Below the pieces are notes generated by a model that saw nothing but the letters and a program-made list of their open reading frames with translations, did no database searches and was not told the origin of the DNA. A stretch of 64,000 nucleotides of DNA from positions 1-64,000 of the forward strand of contig CAJYAD010000016.1 of assembly GCA_913064775.1 (NCBI GenBank), given 5' to 3'. Positions 1 through 10,034 of the stretch are shown here, piece by piece (position 1 is the first letter of the stretch; each line of letters opens with the position of its first letter). This DNA is from an uncultured Albidovulum sp. (lineage in GTDB: Bacteria; Pseudomonadota; Alphaproteobacteria; Rhodobacterales; Rhodobacteraceae). The position numbers and the translations under genes were made by a program.

Positions 1-404
1 ACGCGCTGGAAAAGCTTGCCCCCTTCTTTCCGGGCGCCACCGGCCCCTGGACCGCCGGCGCGCCACTGCCGGGCGGCGATTTCGCGGTCGACGGGGTGGA
101 CGGGCTGATCGCCGGGCTCATGCGCGACTATCCGTTCCTGGGCACGGCCTGGGCGCGGCGCCTGGTGCGGACCTATGGCACCGAGGCCCGCGCAATCCTG
201 GGCGCCGCGAAAACCTCCGAAGCCCTGGGCCGCGATTTCGGCGCCACCCTGACCGAGGCCGAAGTCCACTGGCTGATCGACCACGAATTCGCGCGCTCCG
301 CCGAGGATATCCTGTGGCGAAGGACAAAGCTGGGCCTGCGGATGAGCGCAGAAGAGGTTGCCGCACTCGACAACTGGATGCGGCAGAAAGCGGAGGCCGC
401 ATGA
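1..404 (+). CDS. glpD: Glycerol-3-phosphate dehydrogenase, C-terminal fragment
   Basis: The window opens inside this gene. The reading frame starts at base 3 and runs to the TGA at 402-404, giving about 133 residues. Motifs of the helical C-terminal cap of aerobic GlpD are visible: the 'YGTEA' segment and, near the end, '[20 protein letters not shown]' followed by 'RRTKLGL'. The enzyme oxidises glycerol-3-phosphate to dihydroxyacetone phosphate at the membrane and passes electrons to quinone. The stop overlaps the start of glpK by an ATGA, so the two are translationally coupled. The FAD-binding N-terminus lies outside the window. Confidence 0.9.
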   Translation, partial: ALEKLAPFFPGATGPWTAGAPLPGGDFAVDGVDGLIAGLMRDYPFLGTAWARRLVRTYGTEARAILGAAKTSEALGRDFGATLTEAEVHWLIDHEFARSAEDILWRRTKLGLRMSAEEVAALDNWMRQKAEAA

Positions 405-1885
405 GCACCATTCTGGCGATCGACCAGGGCACCACGTCAAGCCGGGCGATCCTGTTCGACACGGCGCTGAACGTCATCGATTCGGCACAAGAGGAATTCC
501 CCCAGCATTTCCCTCATTCCGGCTGGGTCGAGCATGACCCCGCCGACATCTGGGACACGACGCTGCGCAGTTGTCGCGCGATGGCACGCAAGGCGGGCGC
601 CGGGGGGATCGCCGCGATCGGCATCACCAACCAGCGCGAAACCACCCTGCTGTGGGACCGCGCCACCGGCAAGCCGCTGCACCGCGCGATCGTCTGGCAG
701 GACCGGCGCACCGCCGAAACCTGCGCCCGGCTGCGCGAGGCGGGGCATGAGGCGATGGTGCGCGCCCGCACGGGGCTGCTGCTCGATCCCTATTTCTCGG
801 CCACGAAACTGGCCTGGCTGCTGGACAACATCGAAGGTGCCCGGACCCGGGCCGAGGCCGGAGAGCTCGCCTTCGGTACCGTCGACAGCTACCTGATCTG
901 GCAGCTGACCGAGGGCGGCGTGCATGCGACCGACGCGACCAACGCGGCGCGCACGATGCTGTGCGACATCACCACCGGCGCCTGGGACAGCGAGATCTGC
1001 GCGCTTCTGAACATCCCGATGTCGTTGCTGCCTGAGATCCGCGATTGCGCGGCCGATTACGGCACCACGACGCTGCTCGGCGGCGAGATCCCGATCCTCG
1101 GGGTTGCCGGCGATCAGCAGGCGGCGACCATGGGCCAGGCCTGTTTCCGGCCCGGCATGGTGAAATCGACCTATGGCACCGGCTGCTTCGCGCTGGTCAA
1201 CACCGGCGAGCGGATGGTGCACAGCGAAAATCGCCTGCTGTCCACGATCGCCTACCGGCTGAACGGCCGCACGACCTATGCGCTGGAAGGCTCTATCTTC
1301 ATCGCCGGCGCGGTGGTGCAATGGCTGCGCGACGGGCTGGGCCTGATCGAGGATGCCGCCCAGACCCAGGCGATGGCGCAGAAGGCCGACCCCGAGCAGA
1401 TGGTGTATCTGGTGCCCGCCTTCACCGGCCTCGGCGCGCCCTATTGGGATCCGAACGCGCGCGGCGCGATCTTTGGCCTGACCCGCGGCACCGGCCCCAA
1501 CGAGATGGCGCGCGCGGCACTGGAAAGCGTGGGCTACCAGACCCGCGACCTGATGGAGGCGATGGCTGCCGACATGGCCCGGGCCGGAGGTAGCGGCGCG
1601 GGCGAGGTCCTGCGCGTCGACGGCGGCATGACCGCAAGCGACTGGACCATGCAGTTCCTGGCCGACATCCTGGGCGCCGAGGTCGACCGGCCCCGCGTGC
1701 TGGAAACCACCGCGCTAGGCGCTGCCTGGCTGGCGGGCATGCAGGCGGGCCTCTGCCCCGGGCCAGAGGGCTTTGCCGAAACCTGGGCGCTCGACCGCCG
1801 CTTCAAGCCGCAGATGGCGGCAAAGGACCGCGACGCGCGCTATGCCGGCTGGAAGGACGCGGTACGCCGCACCCTCACCACCTGA
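401..1885 (+). CDS. glpK: Glycerol kinase
   Basis: This 494-residue protein has the normal length of the FGGY-family glycerol kinase, which phosphorylates glycerol to glycerol-3-phosphate in the cytoplasm. The phosphate-binding loop 'DQGTTSSR' is at residues 8-15. The segment '[12 protein letters not shown]' carries the expected catalytic aspartate at about residue 238, and a C-terminal 'LRVDGGM' adenosine motif is present. The start was placed at the ATG that overlaps the glpD stop (ATGA), because the protein then begins '[14 protein letters not shown]' as in the family; an in-frame upstream start would only add residues encoded inside glpD. It forms an operon with glpD. Confidence 0.97.
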   Translation: MSTILAIDQGTTSSRAILFDTALNVIDSAQEEFPQHFPHSGWVEHDPADIWDTTLRSCRAMARKAGAGGIAAIGITNQRETTLLWDRATGKPLHRAIVWQDRRTAETCARLREAGHEAMVRARTGLLLDPYFSATKLAWLLDNIEGARTRAEAGELAFGTVDSYLIWQLTEGGVHATDATNAARTMLCDITTGAWDSEICALLNIPMSLLPEIRDCAADYGTTTLLGGEIPILGVAGDQQAATMGQACFRPGMVKSTYGTGCFALVNTGERMVHSENRLLSTIAYRLNGRTTYALEGSIFIAGAVVQWLRDGLGLIEDAAQTQAMAQKADPEQMVYLVPAFTGLGAPYWDPNARGAIFGLTRGTGPNEMARAALESVGYQTRDLMEAMAADMARAGGSGAGEVLRVDGGMTASDWTMQFLADILGAEVDRPRVLETTALGAAWLAGMQAGLCPGPEGFAETWALDRRFKPQMAAKDRDARYAGWKDAVRRTLTT

Positions 1886-1890
1886 CGCTG

Positions 1891-1990
1891 CCGCCCGGCG
1901 TATTTGAGGAACAATGAAAGCAGGGGCGCTCCTCGCTTTCACTCTGGCATAAATATCCCACGGGGGTCCGGGGGTGTGAAACCCCCGGCG
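1891..1990. repeat. Dispersed inverted-repeat/terminator element, copy 1
   Basis: This intergenic element lies between the convergent glpK and dapB. The left half contains 'GGCGTATTTGAGG' and 'AATGAAAGC'; the right half contains 'GCTTTCACTCTGGCATAAAT' and 'ATATCCC', so the halves are imperfect inverted copies of each other. The right half ends in a G/C-run hairpin. The same architecture recurs near 5.15, 5.76, 23.7 and 55.2 kb. Such elements are common between genes in Rhodobacterales; their origin is not settled by this sequence. Confidence 0.7.
1968..1988. terminator. Hairpin between convergent glpK and dapB
   Basis: CCGGGGGT (1968-1975) pairs perfectly with ACCCCCGG (1981-1988) around a 5-base loop. 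There is no clear T-tract. Its position between two convergent genes suggests a bidirectional transcription stop or mRNA 3'-end protection. Confidence 0.5.
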
Positions 1991-2019
1991 CCAAGATCCG
2001 CGCCCCCCCCTAGGGCCCG

Positions 2020-2829
2020 CTAAAGCCCCAGCACGTCCATCATGTCGTATTCGCCGGGCGCCTGGTCCTGCCCCCAGAGCGCCGCTTTCAGCGCGCCCCG
2101 CGCGAACAGCGCCCGGTCGGTCGCCATGTGGCGCAGCGCGATGCGTTCGCCGGCGCCGTAGAAGATCACCTCGTGCTCACCCACGACATCGCCGCCGCGC
2201 ACCGCCGAAAAGCCGATATGCCCACGCGCGCGGGCCCCGGTGATGCCATCGCGGCCGCGGTCGGACACGGAGTCCAGATCCACGCCGCGGCCCTCGGCCG
2301 CCGCCGCGCCCAGCATCAGTGCGGTGCCCGAGGGCGCGTCGACCTTGTGACGGTGATGCGCCTCGACGATCTCGATGTCGAAATCGGCGTCCAGCGCTGC
2401 CGCGACCTGTCGGGTCAGGCCCACCAGAAGGTTGACGCCCAGGCTCATGTTGCCGGCGCGGATGATCGGCGCGTGACGGGCGGCCTTGCCGATCTTCTCG
2501 ATATCCTCGGGGGCAAGACCGGTGGTGCCGATCACATGCACCGCGCGAGCCTGCGCGGCCAGCTTGGCAAACTCCACCGTCGCCGCCGGCGCGGTGAAGT
2601 CGATCACCGCCTGCGCCCGGGCGAAGGCCTCAAGCGCGTCGTCGGTCACCGTGACGCCAACCTCGGCACCGCCCATCGCCGTGCCCACGTCGCGGCCGAT
2701 CCAGTCATGTCCCGGTCGCTCGATGCAGGCCACCAGCCGCGCCTTGTCGCTTTCCAGAACGGTGCGGATCAGCATCTGCCCCATCCGGCCAGACGCCCCG
2801 GTCACCACGATCCCCGGCAATTCGCTCAT
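2020..2829 (-). CDS. dapB: 4-hydroxy-tetrahydrodipicolinate reductase
   Basis: This 269-residue protein is DapB, which reduces the dehydratase product to tetrahydrodipicolinate in the lysine/diaminopimelate pathway. The dinucleotide-binding loop 'GASGRMGQ' is at residues 11-18, and the family signature '[13 protein letters not shown]' lies near residues 155-168 with the catalytic His/Lys. The start at 2829 gives '[17 protein letters not shown]' and is preceded by a GAGGGAG ribosome-binding site at good spacing; a longer start would add 12 non-family residues. It is divergent from rbfA and convergent with glpK. Confidence 0.96.
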   Translation of the reverse strand: MSELPGIVVTGASGRMGQMLIRTVLESDKARLVACIERPGHDWIGRDVGTAMGGAEVGVTVTDDALEAFARAQAVIDFTAPAATVEFAKLAAQARAVHVIGTTGLAPEDIEKIGKAARHAPIIRAGNMSLGVNLLVGLTRQVAAALDADFDIEIVEAHHRHKVDAPSGTALMLGAAAAEGRGVDLDSVSDRGRDGITGARARGHIGFSAVRGGDVVGEHEVIFYGAGERIALRHMATDRALFARGALKAALWGQDQAPGEYDMMDVLGL

Positions 2830-2962
2830 GACACGCTCCCTCATCCGATCGAGCGCCTTGGCCACGCGCCTGCGCCGCGACCCCCGCCCATTCCGGGCGA
2901 GGCTTAGCCGTTTCCGCGTCCCTTGGCAAAGCCCGGTTGCCGTGGCGGCGATTCGGGCCTAG

Positions 2963-3400
2963 ATGGGCGCCATGGCAAGCAATCGCTTCAACACCGGCCC
3001 CGGCCCGTCGCAACGCCAGCTCCGCGTGGGCGAGCTGATCCGTCGCACCCTGTCCGACGTGCTTTTGCGCGGCGACGTGCATGACCCCGACCTCAACCGC
3101 GTGTCGATCACGGTGGGCGAGGTCCGCTGCGCCTCCGACCTGAAGGTCGCGACGGCCTATGTGATGCCGCTGGGCGGCCAAGGCGTGGACGAGGCGCTGC
3201 TTGCGCTGCGCCGCAACAGCAAGGAACTGCGCCATCTGGTGTCGCGCGAGATGACGCTGAAATACGCGCCCGAACTGCGCTTTGAGATCGACAGGACCTT
3301 CGATCAGATGGACGAGACCCGCCGCCTCTTCGCCGACGAGACCGTGCGCCGCGACATCGCCGCGGGTGAAGCGGAGGACAGCCCCGGGGACGGGGACTGA
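2963..3400 (+). CDS. rbfA: 30S ribosome-binding factor A
   Basis: A protein of 145 residues that assists late maturation of the 30S subunit and 16S rRNA 5'-end processing. It shows the KH-like RbfA fold signatures, including '[20 protein letters not shown]' near the N-terminus and '[17 protein letters not shown]' near residues 93-110. A second in-frame ATG at 2972 (protein 'MASNRF...') is an equally plausible start. It is directly abutted by the next gene (TGA then ATG) and is part of an rbfA-glycosidase-truB run. Confidence 0.95.
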   Translation: MGAMASNRFNTGPGPSQRQLRVGELIRRTLSDVLLRGDVHDPDLNRVSITVGEVRCASDLKVATAYVMPLGGQGVDEALLALRRNSKELRHLVSREMTLKYAPELRFEIDRTFDQMDETRRLFADETVRRDIAAGEAEDSPGDGD

Positions 3401-4156
3401 ATGCTGCGCACCGCCCTGATCGCCGCGCTGCTGACCCTGCTGCCACTGGGTGCGCGGGCGGCGTCGCCGGCCGGGCCTTGCCGCGATACCTCATATCAGG
3501 GCCGGGCCTATACGATCTGCGCCGTGCAGGCGGGCGATGATCTGCGAATCTGGCAGAATACCCCCGACGGCACCCCCTTTGGCTCGTTCGAGCGCGTGGG
3601 CGCGATGCTGGGCGCCGAAGGCAAGCAGCTGGCCTTCGCGATGAACGCCGGCATGTTCCACCCCGATCGCCAGCCCGTGGGCCTGACGGTGATCGACGGC
3701 AAGCAGATCCACGGGATCGTCACCTCGGCGGGGCCGGGCAATTTCGGCATGCTGCCGAACGGGGTGTTCTGCATCAAGGCCCCGGGCCAGGGCTTTGCGG
3801 TGATCGAAAGCCGCGCCTTCGCCTCATCCGCCCCCGCCTGCCGCTATGCCACCCAGTCGGGGCCGATGCTGGTGATCGACGGCGCGCTGCATCCCCGCTT
3901 CATGAAGGATTCGCCCTCGCTGCACATCCGCAACGGGGTGGGCGTCAGCGCCGACGGCAAGACCGCGTATTTCGCGATCTCGGACCAGCCGGTCAGCTTC
4001 CATGATTTCGCGACTCTGTTTCGCGACGACCTGCGCACGCCCAATGCGCTTTATCTCGACGGATCGGTGTCGCGGCTTTACGCGCCGGGGCTGGGGCGCG
4101 AGGATGCCGGGCTGCCGATCGGTCCGATCGTGGGCATGGTCATCGGCCGGGGCTGA
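3401..4156 (+). CDS. Phosphodiester glycosidase family protein (DUF2233)
   Basis: A 251-residue exported protein. Residues 1-20 form a signal peptide (positive MLR, hydrophobic stretch, cleavage near 'ARA-A'). The rest matches the NAGPA/DUF2233 fold: '[19 protein letters not shown]', '[15 protein letters not shown]', and '[11 protein letters not shown]' near the C-terminus are the conserved substrate-pocket segments. Family members cleave phosphodiester-linked sugars, but the substrate here is unknown. It starts on the base after the rbfA stop, so it is probably co-transcribed with rbfA and truB. A cell-envelope role is an inference from the signal peptide. Confidence 0.85.
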   Translation: MLRTALIAALLTLLPLGARAASPAGPCRDTSYQGRAYTICAVQAGDDLRIWQNTPDGTPFGSFERVGAMLGAEGKQLAFAMNAGMFHPDRQPVGLTVIDGKQIHGIVTSAGPGNFGMLPNGVFCIKAPGQGFAVIESRAFASSAPACRYATQSGPMLVIDGALHPRFMKDSPSLHIRNGVGVSADGKTAYFAISDQPVSFHDFATLFRDDLRTPNALYLDGSVSRLYAPGLGREDAGLPIGPIVGMVIGRG

Positions 4157-4235
4157 CGGCACCGCAACCGCACGCTCGCGGTTGACCCGCCCCCCCGGCC
4201 GCGCTAGCAGGCACACCGCCGCGACGGAGGGCATT

Positions 4236-5141
4236 ATGGGACGCAAGCGCAAAGGGCGCGACATTTCTGGCTGGCTGGTGGTGGACAAGCCGGCAGGCGT
4301 GACCTCGACCTCGGTCGTGAACAAGGTCCGCTGGGCGTTCGATGCCAAGAAGGCGGGCCACGCCGGCACGCTTGATCCGGCGGCGACCGGGGTGCTGGCG
4401 GTGGCGCTGGGTGAGGCCACGAAGACCGTGCCCTACATCACCGACGCGCTGAAATGCTACCGCTTCCAGATGCGCCTCGGCGCCGCCACCACCACCGACG
4501 ATGCCGAGGGCGAGGGGATCGAAACTTCGGCCCTACGCCCCTCGGACGACGAGATCCGCGCGGCACTGGTCGCCTTCCGGGGCGAGATCGAGCAGGTGCC
4601 GCCGCAATTCTCGGCAGTGAAGGTCGATGGCGCACGGGCCTATGACCTGGCCCGCGAGGGCGAGACGATGGACCTCGCCGCCCGGCCGCTCTGGGTCGAG
4701 AGCCTGGAATTGATCGCCCGCCCCGACGCCGACCATGCCGAGCTGGAGATGGTCTGCGGCAAGGGCGGCTATGTCCGGTCGATCGCCCGCGATCTGGGCC
4801 GAGCGCTGGGCTGCCTGGGCCATGTCGCCTGGCTGCGCCGCACCTGGTCGGGGCCTTTCGATGCCGAAGACGGGATCGGCCTGGAGCAGATCGACGCCGA
4901 GGCCCGGACCGAGGCGCTGGACGCCCATCTTCTGCCGCTGGAAACCGGCCTGGCCGATCTGCCGGAACTGAAGGCCACGCCCGAGGGCGCCGCGCGGCTG
5001 CGCAACGGCAACCCCGGCATGGTGATCGCCTCGGACGTCGAGTACGGCGACGAGGCCTGGGCCAGTTTCGAGGGCCGCGCCATCGCCGTGGGCAGCTACC
5101 GCGCGGGAGAGTTGCACCCAAGCCGGGTGTTCAACCGGTAA
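4236..5141 (+). CDS. truB: tRNA pseudouridine(55) synthase
   Basis: This 301-residue enzyme makes pseudouridine-55 in the T-loop of tRNAs. The catalytic motif '[14 protein letters not shown]' is present with the catalytic aspartate at residue 47, and '[12 protein letters not shown]' is conserved near residue 180. The start at 4236 is supported by a GGAGG ribosome-binding site at 4226-4230 and by the family N-terminus (short basic segment, then '[12 protein letters not shown]'). It closes the rbfA-glycosidase-truB run; repeat copy 2 with a strong hairpin follows the stop. Confidence 0.97.
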   Translation: MGRKRKGRDISGWLVVDKPAGVTSTSVVNKVRWAFDAKKAGHAGTLDPAATGVLAVALGEATKTVPYITDALKCYRFQMRLGAATTTDDAEGEGIETSALRPSDDEIRAALVAFRGEIEQVPPQFSAVKVDGARAYDLAREGETMDLAARPLWVESLELIARPDADHAELEMVCGKGGYVRSIARDLGRALGCLGHVAWLRRTWSGPFDAEDGIGLEQIDAEARTEALDAHLLPLETGLADLPELKATPEGAARLRNGNPGMVIASDVEYGDEAWASFEGRAIAVGSYRAGELHPSRVFNR

Positions 5142-5143
5142 TC

Positions 5144-5190
5144 TTCTTTCTGGTCCAAATATCCCGGGGGTCCGGGGGCAGAGCCCCCGG
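5144..5190. repeat. Dispersed inverted-repeat/terminator element, copy 2 (right half)
   Basis: Immediately after truB, the segment 'TTCTTTCTGGTCCAAATATC' is followed by a G-run and the perfect hairpin CCGGGGGC (5172-5179) / GCCCCCGG (5183-5190) with loop AGA. This is the right-half version of the element seen at 1.9 kb. It probably ends truB transcription. Its inverse complement lies just beyond the next gene (copy 3). Confidence 0.7.
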
Positions 5191-5233
5191 CCTGCCCCTT
5201 GCACCCCGCGCGGTGCCGCGCGAAACATCGCAG

Positions 5234-5740
5234 ATGATCACCCGCACCCATACCAAGGGCGACGCGCCCTCGACCGCCGTCTATTCCGATTGCGAACGCT
5301 ACCGCTACCTGCTGACCCGCGCCTGGGATCCGGCGGGGCCGAAGGTGCTGTTCATCATGCTCAACCCCTCGACCGCGACCGAGGTGCAGAACGACCCCAC
5401 GGTCGAGCGCTGCGAGCGCCGAGCGCGGACGCTGGGGTTCGGCGCCTTCCGGGTGTGCAACATCTTCGCCTGGCGCGATACCGACCCCAGGAAGATGCGC
5501 GCCGCCGCCGATCCCGTGGGGCCCGCCAACGACACCGCGATTCTGGACAGCACCGGCTGGGCCGACCGCATCGTCTGCGCCTGGGGCAGCCATGGCGCGC
5601 ATCTTGATCGGGGCGCGCAAGTGATAGCCTTGCTGCGCGAAACCGGATTGCCGCTGTACCATCTGGGGCTGACCAAGGCGGGCCAGCCGAAACATCCGCT
5701 TTACATCGGGTATCAGCGGCAGCCCGAAGTCTGGACCTGA
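5234..5740 (+). CDS. DUF1643 domain-containing protein
   Basis: A 168-residue protein of the DUF1643 family, recognised by 'VLFIMLNPSTA', 'DPTVERCERRA', 'VCNIFAWRDTDP' and 'CAWGSHG'. The biochemical function is unknown; the cytoplasmic location is inferred from the absence of a signal or membrane segment. The ATG at 5234 gives the family N-terminus 'MITRTH'; an upstream in-frame codon would add only seven residues. The gene stands alone and is flanked on both sides by inversely oriented halves of the dispersed repeat, which is unusual. Confidence 0.85.
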   Translation: MITRTHTKGDAPSTAVYSDCERYRYLLTRAWDPAGPKVLFIMLNPSTATEVQNDPTVERCERRARTLGFGAFRVCNIFAWRDTDPRKMRAAADPVGPANDTAILDSTGWADRIVCAWGSHGAHLDRGAQVIALLRETGLPLYHLGLTKAGQPKHPLYIGYQRQPEVWT

Positions 5741-5744
5741 CCCG

Positions 5745-5783
5745 CGCGCCTCCGGCGGGGATATTTTCGCCAGAAAGAACCAA
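5745..5783. repeat. Dispersed inverted-repeat element, copy 3 (left half)
   Basis: After the DUF1643 stop lies 'GCGGGGATATTTTCGCCAGA' followed by AAGAA. Its reverse complement closely matches copy 2 (TTCTTTCTGG...AAATATCCC), so copies 2 and 3 form roughly 26-base inverted repeats bracketing DUF1643. Confidence 0.65.
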
Positions 5784-5881
5784 ACGGCGCTTTTTGCATG
5801 TCACCGTGGCGGCGGGCCCCACCGGATTGCCCCCAGCGCGCCAATGGCCAAGGCGACGATGGAGACGGGGGCAGCGGCGCG

Positions 5882-6961
5882 TCAGGCGGCCTGCGGGTTG
5901 TTTAGCACGCGCAGCGTGACGTCTTCGGGGCTGAGCCCCTCGCCATTGGCGACCTCGGCCAGCCGCGCTCCATCGAGCGAGAGATAGACCGAGCCATCTT
6001 CGCCGCCCGGCTCAATGCTCAGGAGCGGATCGGGATGCAGCGCGGGATCGTAGACCAGCACCAGCTCATCCTCGGCCGGGTCGTAATCATGGATCATCGC
6101 GGGACCCGACGCGCCCCATTCGCCAAACGCGAATATATCGGCGCCCGCCCCGCCCGTCGCGTGATCGAGCGCGCCGAGAACCAGCAGATCGTCGCCCGCT
6201 CCGCCGTTGAGATAATCCACCCCGTCGCTTTCGCCCGCCTCCGCCGCGAAGGGATCGAAGGCACTTCCGCCCAGGATCAGGTCATTGCCATCGCCCCCGT
6301 CAAGCGTGTCCGCGCCGAGGCCGCCGACCAGGCTGTCGGCGCCCCCGCTGCCTTGAAGCGCATCGTCACCGGCCCCGGCCAGCAGGCTGTCGGCGCCCGC
6401 GCCGCCGATCAGCACGTCATTCCCGGCGCCGCCGATCAGCAGGTCATCCCCATTCTGGCCCTCCAGCAGGTCGTCCTCGGCGCCGCCCCGCAATTGGTCG
6501 CCATCTTCGCCGCCGACCAGCGTGTCGCGCCCGGCCTCTCCCATCAGGGTGTCAGCCCCGCCTTCGCCCACCAGCCAGTCATTGCCCGCGCCGCCGGAAA
6601 TGCTGTCATCGCCCGCGCGCCCGTTGATCTGATCGTCGGCGCCCTGCCCGTCGATCGTGTCATCGCCCTCCAGGCCGGACAGGATGTCCTGACCGTCGGT
6701 TCCCTCAAGCGCCAGGCCTGCCTCTTCCACGTCCACTGTGTCCGGTGCCTGATCCGCGTCCGCGCTCGGAGGGTCGGCTTCGCCGAGCACATAATCCAGC
6801 ATGCTGCCGGGCGTCGCCTCATCCATTTCGTCCGCCCCCCAGGCCCCCTCGCCGGATTCGTCCGACTCGGGCGGCAATTCTTCCTGATCCGACCCCCCCA
6901 GGTCGGCGAAAATCCCCATTGCCAACATGCCCAGCAACCCAGCCAGCCCCAACATACCCAC
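5882..6961 (-). CDS. RTX-type calcium-binding repeat protein
   Basis: A 359-residue protein. Residues 1-20 are hydrophobic (a membrane segment or uncleaved signal), and about 70 acidic residues follow. Residues about 85-255 hold many tandem GGxGxDxLxGG-type nonapeptides ('GGAGNDVLIGGAGADSLL' is an example), which form calcium-binding beta-rolls. The last 100 residues are a non-repetitive domain resembling type I secretion C-termini. An N-terminal hydrophobic helix is atypical of type I secretion substrates, so it may be membrane-tethered. No secretion genes are adjacent. A start at 6955 is an alternative. A palindrome with a TTAACCAT half-site lies about 30 bases upstream. Confidence 0.8.
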   Translation of the reverse strand: MGMLGLAGLLGMLAMGIFADLGGSDQEELPPESDESGEGAWGADEMDEATPGSMLDYVLGEADPPSADADQAPDTVDVEEAGLALEGTDGQDILSGLEGDDTIDGQGADDQINGRAGDDSISGGAGNDWLVGEGGADTLMGEAGRDTLVGGEDGDQLRGGAEDDLLEGQNGDDLLIGGAGNDVLIGGAGADSLLAGAGDDALQGSGGADSLVGGLGADTLDGGDGNDLILGGSAFDPFAAEAGESDGVDYLNGGAGDDLLVLGALDHATGGAGADIFAFGEWGASGPAMIHDYDPAEDELVLVYDPALHPDPLLSIEPGGEDGSVYLSLDGARLAEVANGEGLSPEDVTLRVLNNPQAA

Positions 6962-6992
6962 ACCTCCGATTCCGCCACCCCAGGCGCATCCC

Positions 6993-7014
6993 GTTAACCA
7001 TAAATTAGGTTAAC
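6993..7014. promoter_or_regulatory. Perfect inverted repeat with TTAACCAT half-site upstream of the RTX gene
   Basis: GTTAACC (6993-6999) and GGTTAAC (7008-7014) form a perfect inverted repeat around 8 A/T bases. It includes the octamer TTAACCAT and a TTAA-N7-TTAG arrangement, close to the CtrA recognition pattern of alphaproteobacteria (TTAA-N7-TTAA). It sits 32-53 bases upstream of the RTX start. CtrA control is an inference. Confidence 0.45.
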
Positions 7015-7256
7015 ACTTTGACATCATGGATATTTTATCGCATTCGAAGGTGGCCCAAACATGGCAAATCGAGCGCGAAATAGCTAAAATCCCAACGATC
7101 TCGCGCTCGGTGGCCTCGGCAGGCGCGCTGGGGGCTTTTCTTTTGTGGCGACAGCGCCTATACGCCCCCGATCCGCCATTCGGGCGGTTTGCTCCAAGGG
7201 CCCTGCTGGACGACATCCCGGCTTGCGCCATGACCCTTTCGAAGAAGGAGACCCCG

Positions 7257-7526
7257 ATGTCGATCACGGCTGACGAGAAGACCCGCGTCATCAAGGAATT
7301 CGGCACCAAGGAAGGCGACACCGGTTCGCCCGAGGTGCAGGTGGCGATCCTGACCTCGCGCATCACCACGCTGACCGAGCATTTCAAGACCCACAAGAAG
7401 GACAACCACTCGCGTCGTGGCCTTCTGATGATGGTCGCCCAGCGCCGCAAGCTGCTGGATTATCTGCGCGGCAAGGACGAAGCCCGCTACAAGGATCTGA
7501 TCGGCAAGCTCGGCATCCGCCGCTAA
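7257..7526 (+). CDS. rpsO: 30S ribosomal protein S15
   Basis: The 89-residue length is exactly that of bacterial S15, a primary 16S rRNA-binding protein of the small subunit. Recognisable segments are '[19 protein letters not shown]' (residues 19-37), '[11 protein letters not shown]' and 'LLDYLRGKD'. The ATG at 7257 follows a GAAGGAG ribosome-binding site; the longer in-frame ORF upstream is leader. A strong terminator follows, so pnp is at least partly expressed from its own promoter, although the rpsO-pnp order is the classic one. Confidence 0.98.
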   Translation: MSITADEKTRVIKEFGTKEGDTGSPEVQVAILTSRITTLTEHFKTHKKDNHSRRGLLMMVAQRRKLLDYLRGKDEARYKDLIGKLGIRR

Positions 7527-7548
7527 GCCAGTCGAAATTTCCGCACGG

Positions 7549-7576
7549 CGCCCGTTCCCGATGGAGCGGGCGTTTT
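7549..7576 (+). terminator. Rho-independent terminator of rpsO
   Basis: CGCCCGTTCC (7549-7558) pairs with GGAGCGGGCG (7563-7572) with one G-U pair and a 4-base loop, followed by TTTT. It lies 23 bases after the rpsO stop. Confidence 0.85.
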
Positions 7577-7828
7577 GCATTTCGGGCAGCGAATTTGCGG
7601 CGATCGCCCTGCCCGCAAGCCCGCCGCAAATGGGCCGGCTTCGGGTTCGCCACACCCGAGACGGCTTTCCAAGGCGCCGGTTTTCCTGTATGGCCCGCCC
7701 ATCTGAGACGTGACGCCTTTGGGCCCCCGGGCGCGTGCAAGAAGGATTGGGGGCGGCGGCAATGGGGCCGCCAGCAAGAACGGGAGACCCGGCAGGGGCT
7801 GGGAGCGCTCCCATACAGGATACGCTAG
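7577..7828 (+). promoter_or_regulatory. pnp leader region
   Basis: This 252-base stretch between the rpsO terminator and pnp has no convincing gene. It holds a GGCGGC...GCCGCC hairpin near 7750-7775 and a 12-base perfect palindrome, GGGAGCGCTCCC, at 7801-7812, ending 16 bases before the pnp start. In enterobacteria a leader hairpin cut by RNase III mediates pnp autoregulation; whether these structures do the same is an inference. Confidence 0.4.
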
Positions 7829-9973
<2,145 letters not shown>

Positions 9974-9996
9974 TCGGACGGCTTTCGGACAGATCG

Positions 9997-10025
9997 GGCC
10001 CCGGCGGTTGCGCCGGGGCCTTTTT
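9997..10025 (+). terminator. Rho-independent terminator of pnp
   Basis: GGCCCCGGCG (9997-10006) and CGCCGGGGCC (10011-10020) form a perfect 10-base stem with loop GTTG, followed by five T residues. It starts 23 bases after the pnp stop; the next gene begins 10 bases beyond it. Confidence 0.93.
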
Positions 10026-10034
10026 CGTTGACAG

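Noticed and set aside
7018..7023. TTGACA as a promoter -35 element upstream of rpsO
   Set aside because: A -10 element at 16-18 bases is absent; the nearby TATTTT is only 7 bases away, so it does not make a usable promoter as seen.
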